Positions 11,741-24,314 of a DNA stretch of 64,000 nt are shown here, piece by piece (positions within the stretch are counted from its first letter, which is position 1; each line of letters begins with the position of its first letter). Source of the DNA: Chytridium lagenaria (lineage: Eukaryota > Chytridiomycota > Chytridiomycetes > Chytridiales > Chytridiaceae). The DNA lies in NCBI GenBank assembly GCA_025449115.1, contig JAHLKC010000110.1, forward strand, positions 62,001-126,000. The letters run 5' to 3'. The notes below the pieces were generated by a model that did not search any database, was not told the origin of the DNA, and saw only the letters and a program-made list of their open reading frames with translations. The translations under genes and the position numbers were made by a program.

Positions 11741-13194
11741 TTAAAGAGAACCGAAAAAGATATCACTGGAAGCCATCAACCATCTCCACACGTAAACGGA
11801 TCCACAACTCCCATCTTCGCCCTTAACGTCACCTCCAAAATCCCCACCGCAATCACAACGGCCACAGGTACTCCAACCCCAACCACCACCGCAACCGCCC
11901 TTGAAACCGTCCCCGCCTTCACAAGCACCCCAAGCAACACCCACCCAGCATGTAACATTGGACACACACATTCCAGCATCACCGCTAGAATGGGGATACC
12001 CCGAAACTCAAGCAACGACATACATTTCAACGAGATGGAGCCGGCAATCATGAAGGAGAGTTGAGCGATAAAGAGGACGAGAAGCGTCATGCGACGGGTT
12101 AAGGTGCCTTGGATGAGGAGTTTGTGGAGGGTGTCGCGGAGGAGGGTGTCGAGGATTCGTGCGCCTATGATGCATTAGACACGTTGTAGGGGAGGGGAAG
12201 TGTACCTGATATCACGCTCACGACAATCTCGCTAGTGGATCCCGCGCGTTTGATAAGCGGTCTCGCCAAACCTGCTGTGATGATGGCGATGCAACAGTTG
12301 TAGATGACGATACCCCATGTTGTCTGGAGGGCGGTGGAGACTTGTTTTCGTGTTGGAAAGTATTTCAAGGTGAGGTAGTAGATGATGTCGAGGGGGAAGA
12401 TGGACGGGTATGCTGGGGAATGGTTAGATGTGCAAGGATGGGGATGGTTGTACCGATTGTTTTTAGGGACATGGAGGGGTGGGCTTCGATGGGGGTGAGG
12501 GGGATGCCGTCGAGGGTGAGTTGTGTGTAGGTGCCGTTGACGTATCTGATTAATCAATAGGAGTCAACTTATGGAGGGATGGGGAGATGGGATGCACGTA
12601 CAGAAAGTAATGAGGCGTCAAGTTTAATAGACTTAAAGTGATGGGCGTCCCTTCAGCTACTTCAAATGGTGCACCATTCAAAGTAAGTTGAATCATCCCC
12701 GTCCCACCTGTCGCTGAACTGAACGACGGCGTCCGAGAATCCAATGAGGTCGCTTCAGAATCCATATCCCGAGGTGCAAGAGAGTCATTCCCATCCCGAC
12801 TTTGTGGGGGTGTCGGGAAAGCATGTTTTGTGGATGAGGTCTTGGTGGAATGAAATGTGGGAGGGTAGGAAGATGTCGTTGATGTCACCCAAACCGATGG
12901 AGTCCGTCCCGGTAGAGTTGTTCGATCATACCCATCCTCAGCATCCGATAACGCTGACAAAAGGATTTGATCGCTCACATCCATTTCCTCTTCGGCTGCT
13001 GGGGAGAGAACTTGAAGGCTGTCATCGATTCTATGGTCGGATTCTTGACGTCGTGAATCGATGCTTGGGCCTGTTTCTTTGTCTGAACGAGGACGATGAC
13101 GACGGAGAGTGGTGGGTTTTGGGGGTGGCTGTTGAGGTGGATCGACCTTCCAGCCATCGGGGTCGACTGGTTTGAGGGATGTGGGTTGCGGCAT
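11741..13194 (-). CDS. hypothetical multi-pass membrane protein
   Basis: I do not recognise the family. The minus strand carries an N-terminal region of about 190 residues that is hydrophilic and rich in Ser, Pro, Asp and Thr (starting MPQPTSLKPVDP at 13194, the first in-frame ATG). A more ordered stretch follows (MIQLTLNGAPFEV), then several hydrophobic segments: PSIFPLDIIYYLTL, a WGIVIYNCCIAIITAG helix, MTLLVLFIAQLSFMIAG and a long Val/Ala/Gly helix near 11850. Introns are visible around 12550-12605 (acceptor before TACGTCAACGG on the minus strand), about 12415-12460 and about 12165-12210. The C-terminus is either 11741 or 11776 depending on frame after a likely indel. A small integral membrane protein with a disordered cytosolic head is the safest description. 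The upstream exon could start further right. Confidence 0.5.
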
Positions 13195-14565
13195 GCCTTG
13201 TTGCCCTGGATCTGATGGACGAAGCGTCAAACAGTCAAATTTGACGGCCTTTGCATGTCAACAAACTTTGGTGTTGGGTCCGTAAGTTAAATATTGTCCA
13301 GTAGTTGGCAAAGGCAAGGAAAGACGACAGAGAGAACGACCGACGTTGCCGTACATGGAGAAGGAGATCTCGGCATCATGAAGGGTATATGCACTTAACA
13401 TTGTCAAAGGAAAGATGCGCATAACTGTGTTATGTATTGCTATATCACGTCTTTTTACCCCATGCATTTGACGTCTCTTTTACGTAAATATTATATAACG
13501 CGTCGCTAACAATATCCTGCCCTCGTTCTAAACATGATGAACGATTTTATATCAGCCTCGAAATTCTCTCCACCAGCTTGTAGCCCTTTGATCTTCTAGT
13601 AAGTCCAGCAGGATCATTGTCCAAATCCACTCCGCCGCCTTCATCTTTTCCCGACTCATTCAAGCATTTCAAAAACTAGACGACGGAATAACGAGCGGGT
13701 GACCCTGTTATAATGGATACGCCGTCTCAGGAGTTTTTACTTTTGCACAAGGGAAAAGAGGATGTGAATCAAGTGTTGGTTGCTATGATGAGTCCGCTGT
13801 TGCTGAACATGGCGGGTGGGAACTTACCTTGCAGTGCTGTGGGAGTGTTGGTTGTGACCCGCGTGCCGTTGATTGTTTGGCTGATTGCAGTTAATGTCGT
13901 TAAAACTCAGAAATATTTATTTTACTTAAGTCAAATTAAATTTAAGGCCAGCCTAGCGACACCATTCGTTCCTTTGGGTATTCAAACTTTAATATAAAGT
14001 TTTGTTCGTTGCCTTTGCGGCAGGAAAACTCTGACTATTCTTTCTGATCCACATCACTCACCTCATTATTAACGGTGATGCCTCCTAGACGCCTACACTT
14101 TTTCTACACGCATTCAGATATAACGCGTATCTTTTCGGAATATTATTTTTACGTGTAAACCATCAAAATGTATAAATATCACATGAATTGAGATTTATGG
14201 CTTTTTAAAGAAAGTGTGGCGTGCTGGTCGCAAAAGCAAGTCGCTTTCGCTGCTCATCAAAAAAGATCCGCATTTAGAGTTGGGCCAAAGGTTAACAAGA
14301 GAGTATATACTGCAGTATAAACCTTAAATCTGGTATTTACTGGGTGTGGAAATTAAATTATTTTAATTTTTTTTTGTTCTCCCTTTGAAGGTTAATATTA
14401 AAAATTCAACCCGTTTCTACCTGCTGACTTTGGCTGGCGTGTTTCACTCACCCCCTGGACCTTCTTCTCGGCCTTCTTTCTTTCCTTGTTTTTTCATCCT
14501 TCATCACCCAACTCCAAGCGATCAACCAACCCCTTTCAACCCACATCCTTCATCCCATCATCACC
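13195..14565. other. intergenic between divergent genes
   Basis: This is a divergent promoter region of about 1.4 kb. An open frame at 13713-13997 (+) starts with ATG but has no recognisable domain and turns Leu/Val-rich then AT-rich, so I do not call it. AT-rich tracts lie at 13900-14000 and 14330-14400. The last 100 bases are C/T-rich, like other upstream regions here. Confidence 0.45.
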
Positions 14566-15785
14566 ATGCTCTTTGTTCGCTCTTCCGTGGCTGCCGTTGC
14601 CATCATGCATCTGTTGCATCTGCTCAGCTCTGTGAGCGGATCATTGACGACATGAAGGCTCCCCTCACCCGCTTTGTAAGTAATCGCTTTGGTTGTTTGT
14701 GTTTGCTTTCGTTTTGAGGTGGTTGTGGAATGATCATTCTTCCCCATCTTTTCCCTTTTGTATCTACCCTTCGCCACTGTCTTTCATTGACTCTCCTCTT
14801 GTTATCCTTGATTCTGCTGAATCACTTTCTAATCCGTTTCTCTCTCTCGTCCGGATCGTCCTCATCTTATCGATAAACAATTTACATGCATTGCTCCTTC
14901 TTTCCATTGCAGTCCGACAACTACAAGGACACCAGGGTAGGTCCCTTTTGAAATACTTTCATGTACATTCATTCATCTAAACAATTCTATCCTCAATTTG
15001 GATGATATTAGCCCGTCAACATGCTCGGTGGTGACTACGGTGTCGACGGAAACTCCAGGTTGAGCTACAACCCCGCTGGATACTACAGCGTGACTCCCGG
15101 CTTCTCTCCCGAACTCATTTCCTCCCAAGATCTGAGCCTTGGGTTCACCCCGTCGAACCCGTTGTCGGCAACTACTTCTTTTTCAAATTCGCTTGGGACG
15201 ACTTCTTTGACGTCTGCTACAACTCGACCCTTTGAGTACCTCTACATCAACATGTCCATGCCCGAAGGCGCTGATGGTTGGGTCACCCTCACCACCAAGA
15301 CCCCCGCATGTAACAGGCGTACCCTCGACTCCACCTACAGAAGCTCTCTAAATACATCCCTGCTGACGGTCAGCCCCACATTGCCGTATCAACATGAAGA
15401 CGGATTTCGCAAACACTTACAACAACTCTGGCCCAATGACTTTGTCCACAACAAGGACATTACTTTTGTCGCTCTCACCCCTAATGTCGAGTTCAGGTTT
15501 TACTACCTCACCATGACCGGTGACTGTGCTCAGATGGGTACCATCAACACCACCGCCATCTCTGTGGCTCCCTTCCAGACTGCTGGTGCGGAGACCACTG
15601 CAGCCACCTCTGCTCTCCTTACAACTAGTGCCGGTGCGGCCACCACTGCCAGGACTACCTCCCCTGTGACCAGTGCTCCCGCTGCTGCTGCGTCAACCAC
15701 CACCACCAAGTCTGGTGCTGCAGGAAACCAGGCCGGATTCCTTGCCACTCTTGGTGCTATTTTCGGTGCCTTCGCCTTGTTCTAA
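14566..15785 (+). CDS. secreted GPI-anchored surface protein, function unknown
   Basis: The protein starts MLFVRSSVAAVAI at 14566; a two-base shift in the signal peptide joins it to SVASAQLCERIIDDMKAP, where cleavage after ASA is likely. Introns at 14676-14912 and 14937-15011 flank a 24-nt microexon (SDNYKDTR). The mature part has YNPAGYYSVTPGFSPEL and LYINMSMPEGADGWVTL, and Cys residues spaced as in small secreted proteins. At about 15135-15235 the annotated frame is low-complexity while the next frame reads VVGNYFFFKFAWDDFFDV, so two compensating indels are likely. The last 70 residues are a Thr/Ala/Ser-rich stalk, then GAAGNQAGFLATLGAIFGAF at the very end, a typical GPI-attachment signal. 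No enzyme domain is recognised. Likely a cell-wall or zoospore-surface component (inference). Confidence 0.65.
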
Positions 15786-16059
15786 ACTATTAAATGTTCT
15801 GCTGTTTCTTCACACACTGCATTGGTTGTTCGCGCCACCTTCCCCTTATTCACGACCTTTATCATTTCTTGTTTTGCTTACAACGTGTTTTTATGACTAT
15901 GTGTTTTACTTTTGTTTATTAAATATCTGGTGAGCAGTTTAAAAAAGTGCTGCCACGCAATTACGCATAAATCTTTACTTTTTCTCAGTCATTTCGTTCT
16001 TTTTTGGTGCGGCGAGGTTGGGTTGACCCCAAGTTCCGTATTTGACTTTACAAACACGA

Positions 16060-19000
16060 TCAGAATTTCAGGCAATAAAGAAAACAAATAGACTTACTCC
16101 TCTGCCTCACAATTCTCCGCAATATCGAATAAACCATTAAAAGAGGTCCACACGCCATAGGAATCAACAGGTAAATAGGATCCAATCTCATGCTCGTATA
16201 AAATATATCTAGAAAATGACTTTAAAGAATGGACTTTGAAAAAAAACTCTACTCACTGTTTGTCCAAGGCGTGTAGACGATCAATAAACCAAACGCTGAG
16301 CCAGCTACGATCGCTAACCAGATCATTTTGTTGGAATACATGAATTGACCAAAGGGAAGCTTGAAGCGCGCTTTACACGCAAACAAGTTCCAGATTTGAA
16401 TGATGAGGATGGACAGGTAGAAAGCTGATTGAGCTTCACTTAAGGCTTCAAGTTGAGCGGCTCCAGCCTGTTTTTTGCCCGAAAAGCTTTAGAAATGTTC
16501 TGTGAAAAGAGTAATAAACAAGCAACGTAGAAAGGACTTACAATGATATCCCCATTCTGCAACTCAACCTCTCTACTGAACGGCTTAAACCCTCGTATCC
16601 TTTGAATCCTCTTCACATCCGTCGGCGTCATCCCCCACTCGAAGTAGAACACGGCAAAAAATGTCATCAACGTCCTCCCGTCATTATAACACCAGCCTCA
16701 AGATACGCCCAACTCAATACATCCGAATCCACAAGCCGTTCTCCCGTCGGCACACTCACCAAAGCCCTCCACTCCTTTATCTGCGCCCTCCAAAACCGCT
16801 TATCAGTCAACACCACCCTCATCTCACTCAAATACCGCCTCCACCTCGACTCCAACACCTCATGCGTATCAACCTCCTCATCCATCAAATGCGTCCTCCC
16901 ATCATCCAATAAATCCACGCTAAGACTCAACCCATCCTTTTTATTCGAAGCCGTCAACAATCGCCCTTCCTCTACCCCGTCTTTCCGCGCTTGCAACGCT
17001 TCTTGCGCCGCTTGACGCATCTCGTGTTTTGCTTGACGCGCGGTGATCATGGAGTGTGCGGAACTGGATGTCACGGGTTTGCGGGGGCCGAGATGCATTA
17101 GGGTTGGGATGTCTTCGGGGGGTTCCCAGGCAAAGGAGAGGGTCATGAAAAGCTCGAAACCGAGATCGACCATGAGGATTTGGACGGCGGTTAAGGCGAG
17201 AGGGAGGGGGACGACGACGAAGAGGAGGTAGGGGAAGATTTCGGGGAGAATGTGGGTGAGGGAGTATTGAATGCTATAGATGAATAACGGACGGTTTAGT
17301 GCGCTCGTTTTATAGGAAATTATTTACCTTTTCTGCAATGATGAAGGTGTCGATATTTTTGATATAAACGAAAATTATAAGAATATGTTAGTAACTGGTT
17401 CGCTTAAAATAACAAACCTTTAAATTCATAAAATAAGTCGTCCTGAAGTTTTAATAAAAATATACACTCGAGTTAGCCAAACGACCAACACCAACACCTA
17501 CCTTCAATAATCCCATTCACCGTACTCGCAAAATTATCATCCAACAAAATCATCCCCGCCGCCTCCTTACTCACATCACTCCCCGTATGATTCATCGCAA
17601 TCCCCAAATCCGCCTTCCTCAACGCCGCCGCATCATTCACCCCATCCCCAGTCACCCCAACAATATGTCCCAACCCCTGCGCTCTCTCCACAATCGCCAA
17701 CTTTTGCGCCGGAGACGTTCTCGCAAAAATCACCTCCTCTTTCATCAACACTTCGTCCCATTCTTCATCGCTCATCAATGGGATACGATCTCCGGTGATC
17801 ACCAGGGCGTTCACCTCACTGTTTTGTATCGAGGAGAGGGGACGCGAAAGGGATTTGGAGAGATCTTCTTTTGTGGAGTGGGTTAGGAGGTTGACCCGAC
17901 GTGCTATTGCCGCTGCTGTGAGGGGTGGTCGCCGGTTACCATGATGACTTTGATGCCGGCTTCACGGATTTGGGTGATGGCTTCGGCGACACCGCTTTTG
18001 GGGGGGTCTTCCATTGATACCAGCCCGACAAACGTCAATCCCGTCTAAAAGGTATAGATTCACATAAAAAGGGTTAAACTTATGGAGGATAACATTGCAA
18101 CATAACAGTAAGAAGTAGAAGTAAGATAAAGATGATGTATAAAAAAATAAACCTGAAAAAACTGGTGTACTTCTTAAAAAGGCCAAGCTCATACGCAAAC
18201 ACCTACCGTCGGGAAATTCTTCTTCTCAACGCTAAACCTAAAATTATCCGGAAACTTCCGTCCCGGCAACCACAACTGCGCCAACGCCAACACTCTCTCC
18301 CCCTCCCCGCCATCTTCTCATACGCCGCAAAAAACTGTCCTCGATGCATCTCCCCCAACACCTCCGGTCGTCCATTCAATAAAATCGTCGAACAACACGC
18401 CAACACCTTCTCAGGGGCGCCCTTGACGTGCATCGTCAATCCACCCTCTGTATGCGCTTTGCGGTGAATCGTGAGATGCGTCTTGGTGTCGGAGGAGAAG
18501 GGGAGTTCAAAGACTTTGGGATAGAGAGATGAGATCTGGAAATGTTAGTTGGTAAGAAGGGACCGAGGTACCTTGTCGATGTTGGCGAGACGGTGGGCGG
18601 CGAAAGATAGGAGGCCTTTGTCAGTTGCGTCACCAATGATTTTGCGTTCAGAGGCTTTCCCGACGTTTGATTCAAAGCGAGCTCTGCATTTATGTTAGAT
18701 ATGGAAAAAGAAGTTATGGGTGTTTGGGCATAGTGAGTAAGCGGAAATTTACAAATCACATTAAAAAAATTTAAAGGGATTAAGTAATCATTTCCCTCAA
18801 CTTCATACAAAGCACATGGAAAACCATAATAACGAAACCTTTATGGACAAAATTCCTCACCTCGTACATGTCGCCGCAATATGCAAAACCTGCGCAACCC
18901 CAGCCGCCTCCACCCTCAGCATCTTCTCCCCCAACGGCACCTTCCCCTCCCCCGCAAACAAAGTCCCCAAATTCGTCCAAACCTCGAAACCACCATCTCA

Positions 19001-20890
19001 TTCATCGTCAACGTCCCCGTCTTATCCGTTGCAAGCATCGTGATCGCTCCCAACGTCTCAACACCATGTAAATCCTTCACCAACACATTCTTCTCAGCCA
19101 TACGGCGCCCTGAAACAGCTAGGAGAAGCGTCACTGTCACTGGGAGACCCTGTGGAACCCATGCGACCAGCATCCCAATGGCGAATTGGAAGGAGGCCGC
19201 GAAACCGGATCCTCGGGCTAACGAGGCAAAGAAAAAGGTGAAGGCGGTGAGGGTTGCGAGGAAGGAGATTGTTTTGCAGAATCGACGGATTTCAGAGGAG
19301 AGTGGGGAGCGTTTCTTTTTTTCAGAGTTGGAGAGAGTTGAGATTTTGCCGAGGACTGTTGCGGGACCGGTTTTTATTACGATGGCGTAGCCTTCACCTG
19401 TTGTTGTTTTGAGTTAGCTTTGCGACGCGGAAAAGAAAATAGAAGGAACAGGAGTGTTTAAACAGATATGTGTTTATGTGCATAGAGTAAAAAGGGTAAG
19501 AATGGGATATTAAAAATACGTAAGGCTTTTGAATGCAACTATTCATACCGTTAACAACACTCGTTCCGCTAAACACACATTCTTTGCCTCCATCGGTCCA
19601 ACATCGCTTCCAGCTCCTCCAAGAACCGCTCCCCGTTCCATAGTTTCTGGTTCACCGTTAACGTGGAATTATCGACTTTAAGATCCGTGCTGGAAAACAC
19701 TACCGCATCGGCTGCGATCCTGTCGCCGAGCTTCAAAAAGATCACATCACCGGGGACGAGGTCGCTGGCTGGTACGCTTTGAAGGGTGGACGAACGGATG
19801 CATTGGGTTTTGTGGGGGATCATGGCCTGTCGTGATTGTTAGTGATGATATTGGTGGGGAGAGGAAGTTTATAATTATTTAAGATAAAGACTATAGACCA
19901 GTGGAACAAAGGAAAAGATCCTGCGGATTAAATGAATGACTTACCGAAAAGGACTGTATAATCGCTGCAATTTTCGAAACTTCATAAAACTCAATCGATG
20001 CATTTACAACCGCCACACATATCAATGTACCCCCGATATATCCCTATTAAGGGGCTGTTAAAAATCCCAATTTAGATACCAAGCTTACACTTGAGAAATT
20101 CTCCTTTGTATCCCAGATATGCATCACAATATACGCTCCACCACCCGCCATCAACAAGACGTTAAACAGATTGCATAGACATTCACAGAATCGCAGAAAC
20201 GGGTTCTTGCGGTTCGGTTTAGGAATCGTGTTGGCGCCGTGGGCCTTAAGGCGGTCCTGTGCTTCTTCTTGAGAGAGGCCTTGCGATTCGACGGGTTTGG
20301 TAGATATGGCGTGTGTTTTAAATCGAGCGAGAAGGGAGTCGAAAGGGAGACGGTGGTCATCCTTTTGTATAAAGGTCAAACTTATTCATCAAGTGGAGTA
20401 CTCACAATATTGATGGTTGCATCTCGAAGCTGAACACGATCTTGCTCTGTTTTCGTTTCACTTTTTATCAAAATCTCGCCAACAGCATGCTCTTCCTCTT
20501 GAACTCCACCCGCCTCTCCTTCCTTCTTGTCATGCAATTCCGCAGATTTGGTCACATCATCCCCCTTCCGCACCGACCCACTCCTCTGCACGTCCCCCTT
20601 CTTTGTGTTTTTTTCACCGGCGGGTTTGTTATAAACGCGGACGCTCGGGAAGTTATCGCCTCAGGTTTAGGGAGAAGTTGTGTCATTGTCTGTGGGATTG
20701 TGGTTGCCCGTCTTCCACTACATAGTTTCGCCGAGAGCGGGGAATCAACTCCTTCCTCCTCCTCGTCATCATCATCATCGTCGTCATCTTCCTCATCTCT
20801 GTCATGATCATCTTTGGAGGTGACGCGTGATCGTTTGGGGTCTTCTCCGAGATTGTTGGTTGAAGCCGATATTGGAGGTTTTGGTGGCAT
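16060..20890 (-). CDS. P-type cation ATPase, P2C (Na+/K+ or H+/K+ ATPase alpha-like)
   Basis: ATP-driven plasma-membrane cation pump. The start at 20890 opens an acidic, Asp/Glu-rich cytosolic head of about 190 residues. The cation ATPase N domain follows ([18 protein letters not shown]), with the first membrane pair. The actuator has [12 protein letters not shown] and a TGEP motif near 19655 that is reached only through a frame break. M4 reads [16 protein letters not shown] (about 19150), then the phosphorylation site ATDKTGTLT near 18990. The nucleotide domain has KGAPEKVLA near 18420. The hinge shows [21 protein letters not shown] near 17640 with [20 protein letters not shown]. The last membrane segments lie at 17280-16070, with a long polar insert (about 16740-17080) between them. 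A dozen or more short introns interrupt it. Na,K-type identity rests on the DNFAS and KNVLVKDL context; the transported ion is unknown. M4 has Gln where Na,K-ATPase has Glu. Confidence 0.85.
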
Positions 20891-21163
20891 GACAACTTCG
20901 TACTTTTTTGACAATTTTAATAATAATTATTGGTGATGTTCCACCTCCAAAGCACTAACCCGAAGGTCATTCATTTTGTTTAGCATCGACGGCGACATGG
21001 ACAACAAACCCCGTCTCCAACAATATCCGATTTTATACATTTTGAAGAAGATTCATCTCTCGAACGTAAAATTTAACCTCCAACCCCAACAATTATCCCT
21101 ACTCCTTTCACCTCAACGGCTTCAACCCCATACTCACTCTCAACTTATTCGTCTCCTCAATAC

Positions 21164-23078
21164 TCATCCCCACTTCCCCACTATACCCGCATCCCCAGGT
21201 CGTAACCCAATAGTTAACGGCTTCAACCCCATCTTCATTCTCATCTGATTCGTCTCCTCAATCGAAAGCGTCTCACCACCAAGAGATCGACCCTCGGGTA
21301 GCGCTCGCTCTTGAATCACCATCTCGTCAAGTGTTTTATCTTGCACTTTGGGTTGACGGAAGAGACTGGATACTTTCTTGTTGGACCATTTCTTCTTTTT
21401 GGTGGTGGCATCGGTGACGGAGGGGACGGGTTTGGAGGCGGGAGGGGGAGCGGGTTCTTCGCGAACGGCTGCTTTGGATGTTTCGTCTAGAAAAAAAACA
21501 CGCTACGTTAGCACTCTTATCAAAAAAATTAAGCGAATGTAAAAACGGAAAAAGACCAGTAAAAACAAACATAGCGCAGTGATTTGAAGTAAAGTAAAGC
21601 ACAACACCAACCATTCTCCACAGCTCTTTCCTTCCCCTTCTCCTTTCTAATCCTCTCCTTCTCCTTCTCCTTCTCTCTCTCTCTATCCCTCTTCCTCTCC
21701 TTCTCTCTCGCCTTCTCATCATCCCGTCTCCTCTCCCTGTCTCTCCTCCTATCCCTGGACCGACTGCGCGACCGCGACCGCGATGATTCAGAAGAGGACC
21801 GCGACATTGATCGTTCCGACGATGGCGGTTCCGGTCAGTGCGTGATCTTCGGTGGCCTTTTCAAAAAAAAAAAGAAGTTTAAGTACGGAGATGGAAATAT
21901 TGAATCCGATAAATCATCTCACCGCTTTCACGACGCTTGTCAACGTCCCTGTCTCGGTCTCGTTCCCTGTCCCTGTCCATATTTCGATCTCTACTCTGTC
22001 GGTCTCCTCCTTGTCCCTATTTCGATCTACTCCTGTCTCGGTCTCTACTCCTGTCCCGCTCCCGGTCTCTACTCCATCACGATCCACCTCCACAGTCTTC
22101 TCCACCCATACCTCCGCCGTCTCCTCCTCCTCCCGTCGTCGTCTTATCAACCCCTCCTCCTCATCATCAATTTGTACTTTCACCTCCTCCTCCGCTTCTT
22201 CCTCCTTCTCATCCTCACTCTCCTCAATCGGGGCTGCAACCTCCCCTTCCTCCTCATCCATCATCTCAAGATCCTCTTCAAGAGGACTCACACGGATCTC
22301 GAGTTCCTTGAGGTCAACGTGGACGGAACGACGGTTGATATGGGGAAGGATGATGTCGCAGACACGGTCTTGACGGAGAAGGTTGTCGGCGAATTCGTCC
22401 ATATATGTAAGGGAGTATTTTCCGTCTATACACCGACGAGGATGAAGCGAGAAATAAAAAGGCGCGGCGACAAGAAAAAAGTCAGAAGATGATGCCCTCC
22501 CATGCGATGAAGAAATAAATAAAAAATCCTCCTCACCTGGTAAACGTATCCTCAATTTCCGTTTATCCATCAACAACGGCTCTAAATGCGTATAACACTC
22601 CAACGACGAAAACGTCAACCTCAAATAAAGCGCCGCCAGAGCCGTCAAATACTTATGCTCCTCATTCATCAAATACAATCTTACAATCGGTTTCTCTGGT
22701 TGGAGTTGTAGCATCTTGAGAATTAAGCAAAGGAAGTCCGTTGGTCGTTGGTTTCCGTAGCTCCCACCAATGCAATGCAGGTTGACGGCTTTGTCAATGA
22801 CGGTTTCAGCTGCAAGGGTTAGACGGGAAAGAGGTCGGGATGAGGTACCTGTGAGTGCGAAACAGTGCTCTTTCCAGTAGATGGCGTCGTAGATTCTTGT
22901 GCGGACGATTTTTTCAATAAGGAATTGGGGGTTCATGCCATGGACGGAGGTGGCTTCTCCAACTGTGGAAAGGAGGTGATGTTAGAACGGGGTGTGAGAG
23001 TGCACAAATGCAATCAGGTCGGAAAATGAGACAGGTAGGGAATAGACAGTGGAGTGTAAGCTTACCTGTTGCACTCAT
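21164..23078 (-). CDS. PRP38: pre-mRNA splicing factor Prp38 with RS-rich tail
   Basis: Prp38 is a U4/U6.U5 tri-snRNP-associated protein needed for spliceosome activation in the nucleus. Exon 1 is only 13 nt (23066-23078, encoding MSAT plus one base), joined across intron 22963-23065 to GEATSVHGMNPQFLIEKIVR. Another intron of 39 nt (22810-22848) interrupts CFALT/AETVIDKAV. The conserved core includes YWKEHCFAL, KPIVRLYLMNEEHKYLTAL and, after a third intron, YSLTYMDEFADNLL and RVCDIILPHI. A long Glu-rich stretch follows, then an RD/RS region (SRSRSRSRDRRRDRERRR around 21720-21800) on a simple-sequence tract. The gene ends with LSIEETNQMRMKMGLKPL, a C-terminal motif shared by several splicing proteins. 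The RS tail is likely what recruits other SR proteins. It lies head-to-tail with the ATPase gene, 273 bp apart. Confidence 0.88.
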
Positions 23079-24314
23079 GATGGCGGTTCAAGGCCTTGAC
23101 GGCGGTTTGTAATGGCGGTGTGCCCTGTGGTAGGTAGAATGGACGCAGAAATGGATGGTTTCAAGAAATGTCCACGGCCGAAGTTGAATTTTTACATTGT
23201 GACAAGGCTGATAGTCGACGTTCGTGAAGGCGTCTTGGGGTTGCGTGTATGAGGGCTATACACTTATACGGATTGCCGTTGACTGTTGGTAGGGAGAGGG
23301 TTGAAGGAGGCCGTGAAACTGGATGCGATAAATGCAGTGGGATTCTTGTTAGGAGAGCCGCCGTGGGTGCGACCGGCGGGTGTCCAGGCGCTGAAACACG
23401 CGCGGGTTCCCAGCAGGCGGCCTTATCCCCCGCCTCTGCTATATATTCGGATTATAAATTTTAAGAAATGTATGTGGACCATCGAAAAATGATGAGGTTA
23501 AAGAGGTGAAATGGCAGTTGCACTGTACTTTTGGGAGAGAAGAGTACGTTGAGCGATAGGGCATGGGGTTAGGGCCAGGAATGCAAGAAAGGCTGAGAAA
23601 GGGTCGGGGTCAAAGATAATGGAGTAATGCGTAGAGAAGAAGAGAATGATAATTTGATTAAAGGAATATAAACTTGACAGGTATAAGCCATAACTTAGAA
23701 AGGCGCTGGGTTCGAGAAGAGCCGTCTGGATCAAGAGTGTGACTAGTGTACGTTCTGTGACAATTAAATGCCTGTATCATTCTCATACCAGCATTAATAC
23801 GTGTATTTATACAGTTTTGTAACTGTCTTGACATGTGCTGCAAACATCCGTCTCTTGCAGGATTCTGAATTCGTCTAGTCAATGCGTGCGTCAGCTGTAA
23901 ATGCATCGTTCCAATAAAAAATTACATCTCTGTCCATAGGTAGCCTCAGTCTTCACCGTTTATATCCCCTATGACTTAGATGACCGATACTCCATCACTC
24001 TATTCTTCTTCGTTGACGAAGCAAGTCCTGAGGCTTCAGCTATATCTAAATGAAAACTCGTTTTGAACGACATGAAACCTGTACATACATATGAATGAAT
24101 AAGGCAGATGAAATTTCACAGTAGTTTTTAAGATCACTCACGGTAGATGTGTGAGGACCCGAATTAGCAGTGTGTGATGCGATGCAAGCGTATCCGATCT
24201 GTTCGCTGGTTTTGCATGGCCCAAGGACAGTCAATTAGGCACAGGATTTTCTATTATTAAATATACAAGACAACTCCAAGGAGATTGTCAACACTTGGAT
24301 CATTTGTGTTGATG
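23079..24314. other. divergent intergenic region, PRP38 and dynein promoters
   Basis: No gene found. It contains repeated ATGGCGGT words just upstream of PRP38 (23080-23130), a GC-rich patch at 23330-23440 and otherwise AT-rich sequence. Frames on either strand lack domains. Confidence 0.45.

Noticed and set aside
13713..13997. ATG-started open frame of 94 codons between divergent genes
   Set aside because: No domain, no splice structure, and it drifts into AT-rich Leu/Lys/Phe text; looks like chance.
23249..23464. GC-rich + strand open frame upstream of the dynein gene
   Set aside because: Two overlapping frames are equally open, neither with conserved motifs; likely chance in a GC-rich patch.
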